Shown in pieces: positions 11,630 to 22,339 of a stretch of DNA of 64,000 bases (position 1 is the first letter of the stretch; each line of letters opens with the position of its first letter). The DNA is from Ceraceosorus guamensis. Lineage: Eukaryota > Basidiomycota > Exobasidiomycetes > Ceraceosorales > Ceraceosoraceae. The translations under genes and the position numbers were made by a program. The DNA lies in assembly GCF_003144195.1 (NCBI RefSeq), contig NW_020290009.1, forward strand, positions 194,181 to 258,180, written 5' to 3'. The notes beneath the pieces were generated by a model. The model saw only the letters and a program-made list of their open reading frames with translations, was not told where the DNA came from and did no database searches.

Positions 11630-12069
11630 ATGTGTGGCTCATTCGCATAACGAAATGCCACACTCTTTTCACCAGACCCTGCCGTTCTGAAGAGAGGCAG
11701 GCAGATGCACTGTGGTGCGCACATCGCTTCATGCACTCGGCCTGCCCTGGCGGTCGATCCTTCACATGTCACATTAGTACGCCGCGGCCTTTACACAACC
11801 GCAAAAATTGCATGATCCAAAAGCTAGCGTTCCCCACCTGGAGTATGGAAAGCTTGACGTGACGCATGAGTGGAAGTAAGGCGAATGATGCGCACGCAGG
11901 TCGGCGAGGTGAAATCAGCCAGCCAGGACTCGGCGGCATCAAGGTATGATCAAATCGTTGGTCAAGGCGCCCTGAACACCGGTCGTCGCAGGCTGCGAGC
12001 ACTTGCCGCGTCAAGTTAATGTGAATCGAATGCATTGCGTCCTTTCTAGTAGAGTTCGCTGGGATCAGA
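11630..12069. other. Convergent intergenic region
   Basis: 440 nt between the stop codons of RPL12 and QCR2, holding the 3' UTRs. Nothing else is seen. Confidence 0.6.
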
Positions 12070-14061
12070 TCACAGAAGCTCGTCTGCGTAAGGCAACTTG
12101 TGCACGTCGCCGACTGCCACAACTGTTGGCTTGCTCTTGAGGAGTTTACCGGCGGCCTGTGGGTCCGAAGATGAGCCAGAGTAGTCAGTGCGGCACTCCA
12201 CAGCGGTGATTTGAGCAAGCTTGCAGGGTCACGCACCGATGAGACAGCAGAAGCGTTAACGCCCTCGAGCTTGGAGAAAACTTCTTCGAGCGTTGTGACG
12301 GGGCTGCCCGACAACAGCTACGCGCATGGAGAAAGCACAGTGTCGAGGCGTCAAAATTGTTCAACTCTCGAGCGTCTTTGGCGGGACTTACGTGGCTGCC
12401 AGCAAGAGTGTGAACACCAGCGCGGTTTTCCAATGCGGAAGCAGTCTCGAACTTAGCCTTTGCAACAGCACGAGCAAGCTCCTCAGAGGAGAGGCTGTCA
12501 GCGCTCGCTTTGATTGCTTGAGCCGCCGCCTTTGCAACCTCTGCAATCTTGGCGTGAGGAGCAGAAAGCTGAACGCCAAACAAGCCTGCTTCAGAGTAAC
12601 CCAAGTTGAAAGCGTTCGCAGAGATGGTGGAGTTGGAGGCGCTGATCTTAGAAAGCGCTGACAAGCCATCGTTCCACTTCACTGACGCCTGGCCTCCGAG
12701 GTGTGCACGCAGAACGGCAAGCTCAGGAGATCCTAGTGGTGCACCCTCAAAGCCGAGCACAAGGTGCGCATCGTGTGCGCGGGGAAAGTCGGAGCCGTGA
12801 GGAGGCAGGTATGCGATGCGGTTCTCGCCGCCAAAGTACTTCGAAGGTGCGGGACTCAGAGCACTGCCGGCGGAGATGGACTTGAAGTGCTTGCCAACCA
12901 ACGATGACAGCTTTGAAGCATCAATGCCGGTGCCAAGGACAGCAAGATTGGACTTGGCGAAAGCCGCTTTCGCGTAAGAGGTCACCGTGTCGTAGCTCAG
13001 GGGGGAGACGGGAGTCGCGTACAAGCTGGCACCGAGCCCACGTTGACGGTAGGCGGTCTGCGTGAAGTCCTCGAGGGCTAGAGCGGCTGGAGTAGATTGG
13101 TTGATCTGGTACTCGTCGCTGAGAGAGGGCACAACTACCTCGTCGTATTCGTGACGCAAGAAGGAGCTTTTGCCGAGCACTTCGCCGAGAATCTCCACAA
13201 AGAACTCCCTGTGGTGCATGGCATGTTCATCAGCTCGCGATGCCCTTGTGAAATGGGGCAACAGACTCGAATTCTACTCTGAGCTCCTGTTCGCCGTAGC
13301 CCTCCTTGCTGTGGACCGGTGTGCCATTCCACACTCTCCGCTCCTAAATGAGCCACACATCTGGTCCTTCGCCCCTGCAATGCTCATCCTGCAGTCGTGC
13401 ACACTCACTCATCTCCACGCAAGAATTCCGCAGTCAGGAAGAGATGTTCCTTGGACAGCGTTGCAGAAAGGGCACCGCCGTACAGTTCCGTCTCGCGGAT
13501 CAGAGCGAGTGCAGATCGCTTCTCAGTCGATTTGAAGGCGAAGCTGGAGCGGGCAACAGATCCGCGCAGCAGGTCGTGTTAGTACCGCGTACCTCTGAGA
13601 ACACGGCGATGCCTCAAAGGGAGGAGACTCACGTCTTGAGAGCGTCTAATGGGACAGACAGAGCACAAATCGGGTGCGGTTCGGGTGAGCAGCGCGCAAG
13701 CGCCGGCACAACCGTAGCTTGAGGCCTACTCACGAGCGGCACCGGGAGAGCTCTCGAATCGAGGTCCAGCGTTCAAAGCCACCGTGATCGCAGCAGTTTG
13801 CGCTCCATCGTCCTGTGGGGAGGGAAAGCGTGAGCCTCCGGGCATGATTTTGACCTTCTTGTGCATCAAATTGAAGGGACCCCTCTCCCGGCGTCCTGAG
13901 CGAGCAAAGCACTTGCTGTTGCCCGACTAGTAGTCACTTACAGCAGCGGCTACGCGGATACCGTCGGCGTTTGCGGTGGTGAAACTCCTTCGACTCGTCG
14001 AGAGAGAAAGTGGAGCCCTTGCGGCTCGCAGAGACGCAGTGGACCTAGAAACGACGGACAT
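12070..14061 (-). CDS. QCR2: Ubiquinol-cytochrome c reductase core protein 2, 7 exons
   Basis: Core subunit of mitochondrial complex III, of the M16 peptidase fold but without catalytic activity. Exons 14061-13942, 13812-13734, 13645-13633, 13543-13409, 13208-12392, 12317-12237 and 12156-12070; 443 aa, close to the family length. The N-terminus (MSVVSRSTASLRAARAPLSL then SRRSF) is an Arg/Ser-rich presequence. The body shows AITVALNAGPRFESSPGAAH, FAFKSTEKRSALALIRETEL, GGALSATLSKEHLFL, then the long M16-like exon, and ends KPTVVAVGDVHKLPYADELL. No HxxEH zinc motif is present, as expected for core 2. Exon 3 has only 13 nt and is needed both for the frame and for the conserved HALKTFAFKS segment. 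Converges on RPL12. Confidence 0.95.
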
Positions 14062-15428
14062 GGCGGGAAGCGGAGAGCAGAAGCTGAGGCTTATTGAGGC
14101 AGCTTATGAGCTGAGTTGCCAGGGCCAAAGCTGCTTGGGACAGAGGTCAAGACTAGTGTGTTGTGATAATGGCTTTCGAGGTACCGAGCATCGTAAAGAG
14201 CATGCACTGACTGAACGTGCGACTCACGACTACGATCTGTTGTAACCAAGTTGTCACGCTCGCGCTCAGAAGCTCTGGATTCGGTCGGCGCGTGCGCTAC
14301 GCTCGCTTCTGCAACAGCTACCGTATGGGCGCGCTCACAAAGCCGAGAGGCTCGTTGGCTGGAAGAAATCACACATCAGTGAGCGCGGTGCGGTCGCGCT
14401 GCCCTGCACGGCCGTGCCCGGAACGCGTACCGAGAAGCGACGCGAAGTCCACGTGGCTGACAGATTCAGTCTGCCGTCTGCCAGCACGCGAAACAGAAAG
14501 GTCGCGAACAAATGCTGCACACACGTCATCCCCTCCATGATGGAGCCAAGAGAGCCCGCGCTCGCATCATACACCTACGGTTTCCCCCACAGCCCAGACA
14601 GAAGGCTGTGCTACGTCTGTCCTGCCCAGCACAGCTCCTAACTCCATGCACCTTCAGCAACGCTCCGGCGGCTTTCATAATTGCGGTCTGCATCCTTGAT
14701 CGATATATGGTCCAGCGACCTCGACAGCTCGCGGCTGTACACAGCATCAGTTGGCTGTGAAGGTAATTTCCCGCGGAAAGCAGCGTCGCTTCGGCCGATG
14801 ATTCGAAGCGGACGCGCTCAGAAAGTGGCTCGTGCCAGATTTAAAGCTCAGCAAGTCACAGCCACCTTGCAGTTCAGCATCCATGCAATCATGCAAATGA
14901 CGCGAATCCGCAAGGAGTGGGGGGGGGCCGCGCGCTGCTGCAGTCGTGATTGGCGGTGCTATAGCTGCGCCCATCATCGACACCAGGCGGTCGGATCCTC
15001 GGCGCTTGAGGCAACTTGCGCCCATGTGCGCGTGGGCGCCTAGCTAGCTAGCACGCAGCACTGCCACGCCGCCGATTGCGATAATAATAATGACGTGCAT
15101 GAGACAAGCTCCACAACGGTGGCGCGGTTGCCGACGTGAGACCTCTTGGTCACGAACATCTGCGTCTTGCGCTCCCAAATCACTCAATGAATGTGAATGT
15201 GAGTGATCGAGCGGGACGGCAAAAGTACAAAAGGCGTCTCTTTCGCTACCGGAATTCTTTTCCACATCCTCACTCAACTTCATCGTCTCTGCACTGAAAG
15301 GAATCTTCTACTCATTCGCATCTCCAGCAACTGTCACAGGAAACGCGAGCGAGCAAGGCATCACTTTCATAGATCTACAACATTACCAACGGCGCACTTC
15401 AGCACCTCATACACCAGCATAGCAAGTC
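14062..15428. promoter_or_regulatory. Divergent upstream region, QCR2 / glycine-zipper gene
   Basis: 1.37 kb between two start codons. It includes a 9-G run near 14919-14927 and one copy of the dispersed word ACTCACGACT at 14222-14231. No gene is seen. Confidence 0.5.
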
Positions 15429-16178
15429 ATGTCTTACTATTCCAACGGACCATCAATGCCCGTTGCCGATACCTCGGCGGCATACGGTCAAGGAAACAAT
15501 GGGCAAGGCGGATACCCACCCGCCGGTGGCTTCGGCGGCTATCCCGACTCTCAGCCCAATTATGGTGGTGCTCCACACGAGCAATCAGGCTATGGTTATC
15601 CCTCTTCATCCGGTGCACCTAGCGGCTATCCCTCATCCCCATATGGACAGCCAGAGCAGCAGAGCAGAGGCCACGCAAGCGATTACTACTCTTCGGTTCC
15701 CGCACATGGACAGCCACCTCACCAGCAGCAGTACGGTCAACAGCCTGGAGCGGGACAGGAGGGTCAAGTGCAGTACGATGAACGCGGCAACCCACTGCCT
15801 CCCGGAGAAAGAGGCATCGGCACCATGGCAATGGGCGGTGCCGCAGGTTTTGCAGGCACGAAGTTGCTTGGCGGTGGCAGTGGTTTGAAGGGAGCCGTTG
15901 GTGGCGCACTTGCTGCGCAAGGTGTGAAGATGCTTCTGGACAGGAAGGAAAAGGATCATCGTGAGTCGCGGTCTTGGGGAACACAACAAGGTGGAAAAGC
16001 ATGTGGCTCGAAGCTGTTTGGCATTTCTCGGCATGCTGACTCATCTCACCCACATCTCAACACGATCGTAGATAAACATCATCGCCATGAGAAACATCAC
16101 CGCCACGAGAAACATCATCACCACGGTCACGGTAGCCAGGGCGGACTCGGTGGCCAGTTGGGAAACTTCCTCGGCTAG
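15429..16178 (+). CDS. Glycine-zipper protein with His-rich tail, 2 exons
   Basis: Function unknown. Exons 15429-15960 and 16072-16178 give 212 aa. The N-terminal ~125 residues are a Gly/Tyr/Pro/Ser/Gln low-complexity region (GYPSS, YGQP, GGYPP units), prone to phase separation or protein binding. Then comes a glycine-zipper segment (GTMAMGGAAGFAGTKLLGGG and GAVGGALAAQGVKMLLD, about residues 130-175), which resembles membrane-inserting helical hairpins. The tail HHRHEKHHRHEKHHHHGHG is a probable metal-binding His cluster. The intron (GTGAGT...CGTAG, with a CTGAC branch-like site) is 111 nt and stop-free, so its retention would insert 37 residues instead of truncating the protein. Similar YGQ-rich Gly-zipper proteins are common in fungi but uncharacterised. 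Confidence 0.82.
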   Translation: MSYYSNGPSMPVADTSAAYGQGNNGQGGYPPAGGFGGYPDSQPNYGGAPHEQSGYGYPSSSGAPSGYPSSPYGQPEQQSRGHASDYYSSVPAHGQPPHQQQYGQQPGAGQEGQVQYDERGNPLPPGERGIGTMAMGGAAGFAGTKLLGGGSGLKGAVGGALAAQGVKMLLDRKEKDHRESRSWGTQQGGKACGSKLFGISRHADSSHPHLNTIVDKHHRHEKHHRHEKHHHHGHGSQGGLGGQLGNFLG

Positions 16179-17347
16179 CGCTTACACGCGAAGCTCCTTT
16201 AGACAAAGGGCGACCCAGTGCGAGACGCGCTGATGGACATTTGATACGATTCGAGATACCTACTTTGCTCGCGGCTCAATGCACCATTTAATATGCTTCA
16301 CCTCTGTCTGTCTTGATGATGCACTTTGAGTCAGCTGCGTGCTGTTGGAGCCGCCAGGCCTGACGGGGTTGACGCTTGCGATGACCAATTGTCTGCAGAT
16401 TTGGCTCCGGAGCTTCTCTGCTGCTTGCGAGTGACGATCATCGCTAGAACGCGCGGCGAATCGAAGCAGCGTCCTTTCGTCAAGTAGACCAGCAGACTGA
16501 GTGCTGCACCATCGTCGATGCCGCTCCATGCGCCGTCTTGATTCTGGTCTTCACCACAGACGCACAGTGCGTCCGTGTGGACACTAATCACTCCGAGGCT
16601 GAAGGGCGCGAGCTCTTTCGAGCAGGCTTTGGGATAGATAGGCAGTACCATCTCCAGAGACAGGTGTGGTGCTAGAGCATCGCCCGCCCTGCACGTCGCA
16701 ATGAGGCAAGCAGTCAACAGCTAAAAGCCACGGCGCACATCACGCGAGAAGTAACGATGCGAATAGAATTGCGGGCGGACTGAGTTTTGCGGCTTGACGT
16801 ACCTGACCAATAATTGCAAGGTGCACGTGTATTACAGGACCATGCATCATGGTGCGAGAGAACCGGAACGTATGAGGTGAAGACGAGTGGCTAGAGAGAC
16901 CTAGAGAGAGACCAGAGCGATCGATGGTGGTGCAAGGATTTGCCGAGAAACGTGTTTAGATCAACGATGAAGTGGGCAGAACTGCCGTGCCCTTGGTGAT
17001 ACGTGTATGAGCACCAATCGTTGCTGAAAATGTTCGAGACGAGGTGACGACGAGGGATCCAGAGACATTTGCGAGGGGTTTGCGAAGACACCAAGACAAG
17101 TAGACGGACGCGCGGGAGTGTGGGGGTACGGGGGGAGGTCCGAGTGCGGATGCGATGCCGAGGGAAGTGAGGTACATGATAGGTGGGTCTCAGCAGGAGG
17201 TTGGAGCCAGCGGAGGAAGCCAAGGGTTTCATAACGGTTCGGTGCAGAAGGATGACGGCTCAAAGACAGTGTCCGAGCGAACGCACCAGGTGCTCTTTCG
17301 TAACCGAGGTCCGCGTAGAGTTGTGAAAATCGACATATGCAAAGTTC
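16179..17347. other. Convergent intergenic region, 1.2 kb
   Basis: Lies between the stops of the glycine-zipper gene and the zinc-finger gene. A 128-codon minus-strand ORF at 16331-16717 has no recognisable features and was not called. Probably mostly the long 3' UTR of the regulator. Confidence 0.5.
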
Positions 17348-18742
17348 TTAGCCAGAATCTTGATCGTCAAGGCGATGAGCTTCCAAGATCTGTGAGTGCC
17401 TGGCACGCTGATGTTGGGTGCAATTGTCGCGCCGGGAGAACGTCGCGTCACAGCTTTCGTGTGGGCAGATGAAGGGGCAGAGCGGCGAGTGCACATGGCT
17501 GTGTCGCCGGGCATGACCGCTGGTGCTGAACGTCTTGTCGCAGCCTGGATGGCGACAGACGTATCGGCCATTCGAGTCTACAGCAGAAGTTCGTCTCGAT
17601 TGCGTCTTCGATGGTGCAGTGGATGTAGAGGTCATGACAGCTGTTGAAGCGTCAAGCTCGGTGAAGTCGGGTTGCACGCTGGAAGGTTCGTCCTTCTGTC
17701 GCAAGTGATTACGCGGTGCAGCGTTGCGACGAGCTTCCTGCAGATCGTGTAGGGGACCAGACGAAGTTCGCTTGGGCGACTGCATCCAACCATGATCGTG
17801 AGGCTCGCAGGATTGACCGAAAGGAGACGCCAAGGTCGTGAGAGAGCTGCTAGGAGCTGAGCCAGCCGAAATGGAAAAGCCAGAGTGCGAGCTCGACTGG
17901 TGCTCAGAGCTGTTGGACGTGTTGCCAGAGTCGGCGCGTGACATGCTTGCGAAGTCTGGTGCCTCTGGTAGCATGCGAAGAGCTGTGTCGGCAGTGAGAT
18001 TGCCAAAGCGCGGATCGAGTACGCTTAAATCGTTATCCATGGTGTGAGAAGGCATCAGCGAAGAAGAGGTCGAGAAATGACGCTGAGATGATGCGGACGG
18101 TGGCGTCGCTGCAGACGCAGACCAAGGATAGACCATACCGCCTCCTGGCGTCGCAGCCCATCTGTTGAGTTCCCTAGCGAATTCAGCACTAGAACTGACG
18201 AGGTCCGCCGCTGGCCCCGGAGAACAATAGCGGTGCTCCTGGGCTCCTAAGGCTAGCATCGGCAGATCCGGGCGCGGCGCCGACACCTGACGGTTGACCA
18301 CGTCCGGCCGCAAAGCATCAGGCACTGCACCTGTCAAGGGAGGCGTTGCAGCTCGAGAACCTGCGATGCTGCTGTTGTGATTAGACTGGGCTTGCGTGGG
18401 CTGATGACCTTGAGGGGGTTCATTGACTTGGGTCTGATCGAATTGTTGACGAGATTCTGCTTGCACACAAACGTTGGACTGTTCGGTTGCACGACGCGAG
18501 ATGAAGGCCATGGCGACGGCTCTCTGAGCTTCAAATGAAGGTGTTCCATTCGACTCATTCAGCTGAGCCAGAAGCGCTTGATGTTCATTCTGTTGCGGGT
18601 CTGGCGTTGGACGCTGCAAGCTCTTGGTCAATCTGCGAGCGAAGAGATCGCTACCAGTTTGGCTGGCTGACGATGAAGAGGCGAGGGGTGCACCAAGCGA
18701 AAGTGGAAGATTGGTGGAGGCGAAAGACTGCGTGGCGCACAT
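17348..18742 (-). CDS. C2H2 zinc-finger transcription regulator
   Basis: 464 aa from the ATG at 18742, no intron needed. The first ~385 residues are Ser/Gln/Pro-rich and look disordered, as in many fungal activators and repressors. Two adjacent C2H2 fingers lie at about residues 390-450: CRHPGCDKTFSTSGHARRH and CPHESCDATFSRRDNCTQH, the second closed by QRARH. Both have complete C-C-H-H ligand sets, and the finger tips (TSGHARRH, RRDNCTQH) resemble fungal Com2/Nrg-like regulators. The stop comes 18 residues after the second finger. The true start is uncertain: the sequence just after the ATG (CACGCAG) could be a splice acceptor, so a 5' exon may exist. DNA target unknown. Confidence 0.85.
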   Translation of the reverse strand: MCATQSFASTNLPLSLGAPLASSSSASQTGSDLFARRLTKSLQRPTPDPQQNEHQALLAQLNESNGTPSFEAQRAVAMAFISRRATEQSNVCVQAESRQQFDQTQVNEPPQGHQPTQAQSNHNSSIAGSRAATPPLTGAVPDALRPDVVNRQVSAPRPDLPMLALGAQEHRYCSPGPAADLVSSSAEFARELNRWAATPGGGMVYPWSASAATPPSASSQRHFSTSSSLMPSHTMDNDLSVLDPRFGNLTADTALRMLPEAPDFASMSRADSGNTSNSSEHQSSSHSGFSISAGSAPSSSLTTLASPFGQSCEPHDHGWMQSPKRTSSGPLHDLQEARRNAAPRNHLRQKDEPSSVQPDFTELDASTAVMTSTSTAPSKTQSRRTSAVDSNGRYVCRHPGCDKTFSTSGHARRHSHVHSPLCPFICPHESCDATFSRRDNCTQHQRARHSQILEAHRLDDQDSG

Positions 18743-21700
18743 TATTCGCAAAATATGGTGCTGTGCTTACAGCCAGCGTGCCAGGGATTGATTTTGGGAT
18801 CAGGCGTGTGTGATCGTACCAAGAGTGGCACCGCACTGGCGATCTCTTGGTCAGGAAGGGGGGGAGCGCGAGCTTGACTTGCGCGAGGAGAGGGGACTGG
18901 AGCAGCGCCAGCTGTGTGTCGTGTCGATTGTAGCGTGTGGATCGAGCAACGCGATCGGACAGACAGGGAAGCGTGGTGGATGGTAGTATTGAGGTAGTGA
19001 GGAAGTCGCGCAATCTTACCACCAGTTGAATAATCTTTGGCGCTCTGGGCGCGGTGCGCTTCACAAATCCTGAATACTCATGCAATCAAGAATGAAGCCT
19101 TCCGTCGCGCGCTTGAATACACCACTTACTTGCAATAATATAATGTACTGTACTCCGAATCACGAATGCAATCAAGAGCGTGGTCATCATGCAGTCAGAG
19201 TAACATGCCCACCGCCAGCCGCGTCTCGCTATGCTGTTTGGGTTTCCACATGCATAACCTCGGCCTCTCCTTTGACGCCTATGCATGGCAGCAGCTTACC
19301 GGTACTCACGGCACGGTACGCCGCGCCACGACGCTCGCCGATCGAAGCCCGGACAGGTGCCGCGCCAAGTCAGCACATACTGTCCAGGATGTATATACAG
19401 CGAGGGCCGCGGTGCGTGCTCTAGATGCTCTACACTCACGACTGTACCATTTAAGCATGCTGCAGCTCATTAAAGCTGTACATCAGTAAAATATGCTGCA
19501 GTCGGCAGTCCAGCAGTCAGCGTAGCACCGTGCGGCATGCGGCATATGCGCGCGCGCTCCTTACGAGGTGCCAGGGGCGCTCGTCGAGGTGCGCAGCGCG
19601 AGGAGACGAATCATATGATTTAAAGTCACGACAGCAGTCATAGACTTCTCATGCAGTCTTGAGTTGTGATGACTGCATGCGTGAGTCTGACAAAGCCAGC
19701 CGATGCAACATCATCGTCATCATCATGCAGCTGCTTATGGAGGCCATATGCCCCCTAGGCTGATGAATTTGAATTTTGATCTTGAAGTAGCACGGCTTGG
19801 AGCGAGCGGAGCTGTGGCTTACATATATCAGACACTACTCGGCTAAGCTGCATAGCGTAGAAGCTGCTGCCGGAGAGTCGTGAGTTCCTTGAGTGGCCAT
19901 TCATCAGCGACGCGAGCAGCGTGAGTACTCTGTATACCGATAGTTGCGAGTCGTGAGCGTGAGCATGAGCATATATATGATGAGTCACGTGAGTGTGCGA
20001 ACAGGTCCTTGTCTATCCAAAACACGACTGTCGCCATTGCTCATGCACATGCTCTGTCAACCGCCGCTCATCATGTAGTTGAGTGTGAATATACAGTCGA
20101 GTCGTGAGTGTATCAGGCGTTAGCGCCCTCGCGTAGAAATTTTGCGAGCGTAAAGAAAGCTGCTCAAATTGCCAGCTCCGCGTTGCGGGTGCATGTCCAG
20201 CACATCTCCCTTCCGTTGTCTGCCTGCCACGAAAACCCCTCCACCTTGCAGCTCGCTTCGGACACTCCACTCACAAACTCACGACCATGCGCCGGCTGGG
20301 CTCGACGACTCCGACGACTCCGACTCTTAGGGCTTTTCCGTTTCCCAAATGATTGCAACTCCATCGCTTCAAGACCACTGTGCCCCTCGAAAAATTTGGG
20401 AAATCGCAGTTACAAGTGGCCGTTGGCCTGCCTGATGCCGTGTCATGCTCGGTCGTGGAGATGAAGAAATTAGACGGCCGACTTCCGACTTCGCCACGGA
20501 AGTGTCGATCGTGATTCTTGATTCTACTCGGCAAGTTCGCATCTCACATTTCGACTTCGCCATTCACGCACCCGCCGACGTCCATCACATGTACACCACA
20601 GAGCAGCGTGGAGGCAGCTCCTCTTGTCATGGTCGGAGTCTGCGCGTCTGGGTAGAGAACTTCATGCCGCCATGCAACTAGCACCCAATCACGGTCGTGT
20701 TGGGTGGATCCAAGGAAGCGCTGTCAAGGTGTCACACGGACTTGTGATGGCATGACATTTGTGACTTGGATAGTCCTCTTGCAACTCGGCTAGTACTTCC
20801 CATCTCCGAGCTCACCTCTGTCCACGTTCCCACTCAGATGAGCACTTTGATCCTCGGTTAGATGGGCACTTGTACTTTCGGGCCTAACCTCCACTTATAG
20901 ACTACCACTGCTGCTCGTCGGCATACCTTTGGACAGCCTGACACGACCGGGTTCCTCAGCATGCAAGATAAGGCACTGAGAATTGCCGTCAAGCCATGTT
21001 GAACAGTCTACAACACCTGGCGAACGGACTTCACCCTTCCTTGTCAGGGCGATCGTTGAGCATTGGGGGTTGCAGACTCGCCGAGACCCGATGGAAAGAG
21101 GACAGACAGCAGTCACGAGAGTTCAAAAATCACAGACAGACCGACGTTGAATTCACGATTTGCTTCCGTTTCGGAGGGCCGCTGGAAGTACTCGGATGTG
21201 ACGTCTTGGCCGGCGCACTACTCGAATGCGCTCTCCGAGCCGTCTATTCACAAGCTGGACGACAGATGCAGTAGTAGTAGCAGTCGTCGTGGTGTTAGGC
21301 AGATCAAGCTGTGTGATAGCTGGTCATGATTAGCAGCATCGTGCCGCTAAGGTACCGGCAGCTAGTCGTTGATGCTCTGCACCTCCGACCCGCACCGTGC
21401 CTGGCCTTGGTCAAATCAGTGTGAGTGCAGCGGCGGCTCTAGGCTTCGATGATGGTCCCTGCTACGGAATTTATAGCTTATTTGGCGGACTGCCAACGGT
21501 CTCTCAACAGCCAAGCCCAGTCCCCGGTTCGCATGCATGGGAACATCGTGGTTGCAATTTTGAATCATTGAATCGTAATTTCCCGCAAATTTGGGCCGTC
21601 GCGCGTGGACCGCTGTCCTAGAGATTGGGTCTTGACATGTCTTGCTCTTCTCCGTGCATGTGTGTCCCGATGATCGGCCGCTCGTGGACAGTCGTGCTGA

Positions 21701-22339
21701 TGCTGGGAGTCGATCAAGACTTACTGCTGACTTTTAAATTTGAATCCCTTGATTCTTGAATGTTCGGGATTAAATGTTGATTAGAGTCACGAGTTCACGA
21801 TCGCGCGTTTGACCGGAATACAACAGCAGGCACCGACACTCCCGCGCGCATGCTGGTGACGAAAAGTCTGAATAAGAATCAAGAGTCAAGAGTGACGTGC
21901 GCCTGCATTTTGATTCGTTCAGACTTTTGACTGGCTAGCTGCGACGCGTGGATCTCGAGCAACTTGTGTGTCTTCGGACTTGATCGTGACTGGCATACAA
22001 TCACGTGAATTGACTCCGGACGGCGGCGTGGCTGAACTCGTGACTGTGGCTCAAAACTCAAAACTGGTATCTGTGCATGGTGACTTGGCCCAACAGAGAC
22101 AAGCCGCCTTCCAGCCATCAACCAACGTATTCTAAAACGCTTCAAGTTCAACTCATTAGAACTTGCCCACTGCCTCTGGCGACTACTGTACGACTCACAC
22201 TCTTTTGGAATCGCTTCGCATCGCTATCCAGCAGCAGATGCGTGAGCAGCAGGACGCCTAGCTCGCAATTCACATTTACCGGCGCTCTTCTTGCGGGCGA
22301 GATTGCAAGGCCTTTGGACCAGGACGATCAGTGGCTCTG
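18743..22339. other. Gene-free interval, 3.6 kb
   Basis: The promoters of the zinc-finger gene and the lactonase lie at its two ends. No ORF with family features was found. It holds several copies of the dispersed TCACGA-type words (AATCACGAAT at 19158, AGTCGTGAGT at 20100, AGTCACGAGT at 21785, ACTCGTGACT at 22036) and many related imperfect ones. It could host an unrecognised non-coding RNA. Confidence 0.5.

Noticed and set aside
16331-16717. 128-codon minus-strand ORF between convergent genes
   Set aside because: No family features, no splice context, and it lies in the likely 3' UTR of the zinc-finger gene.
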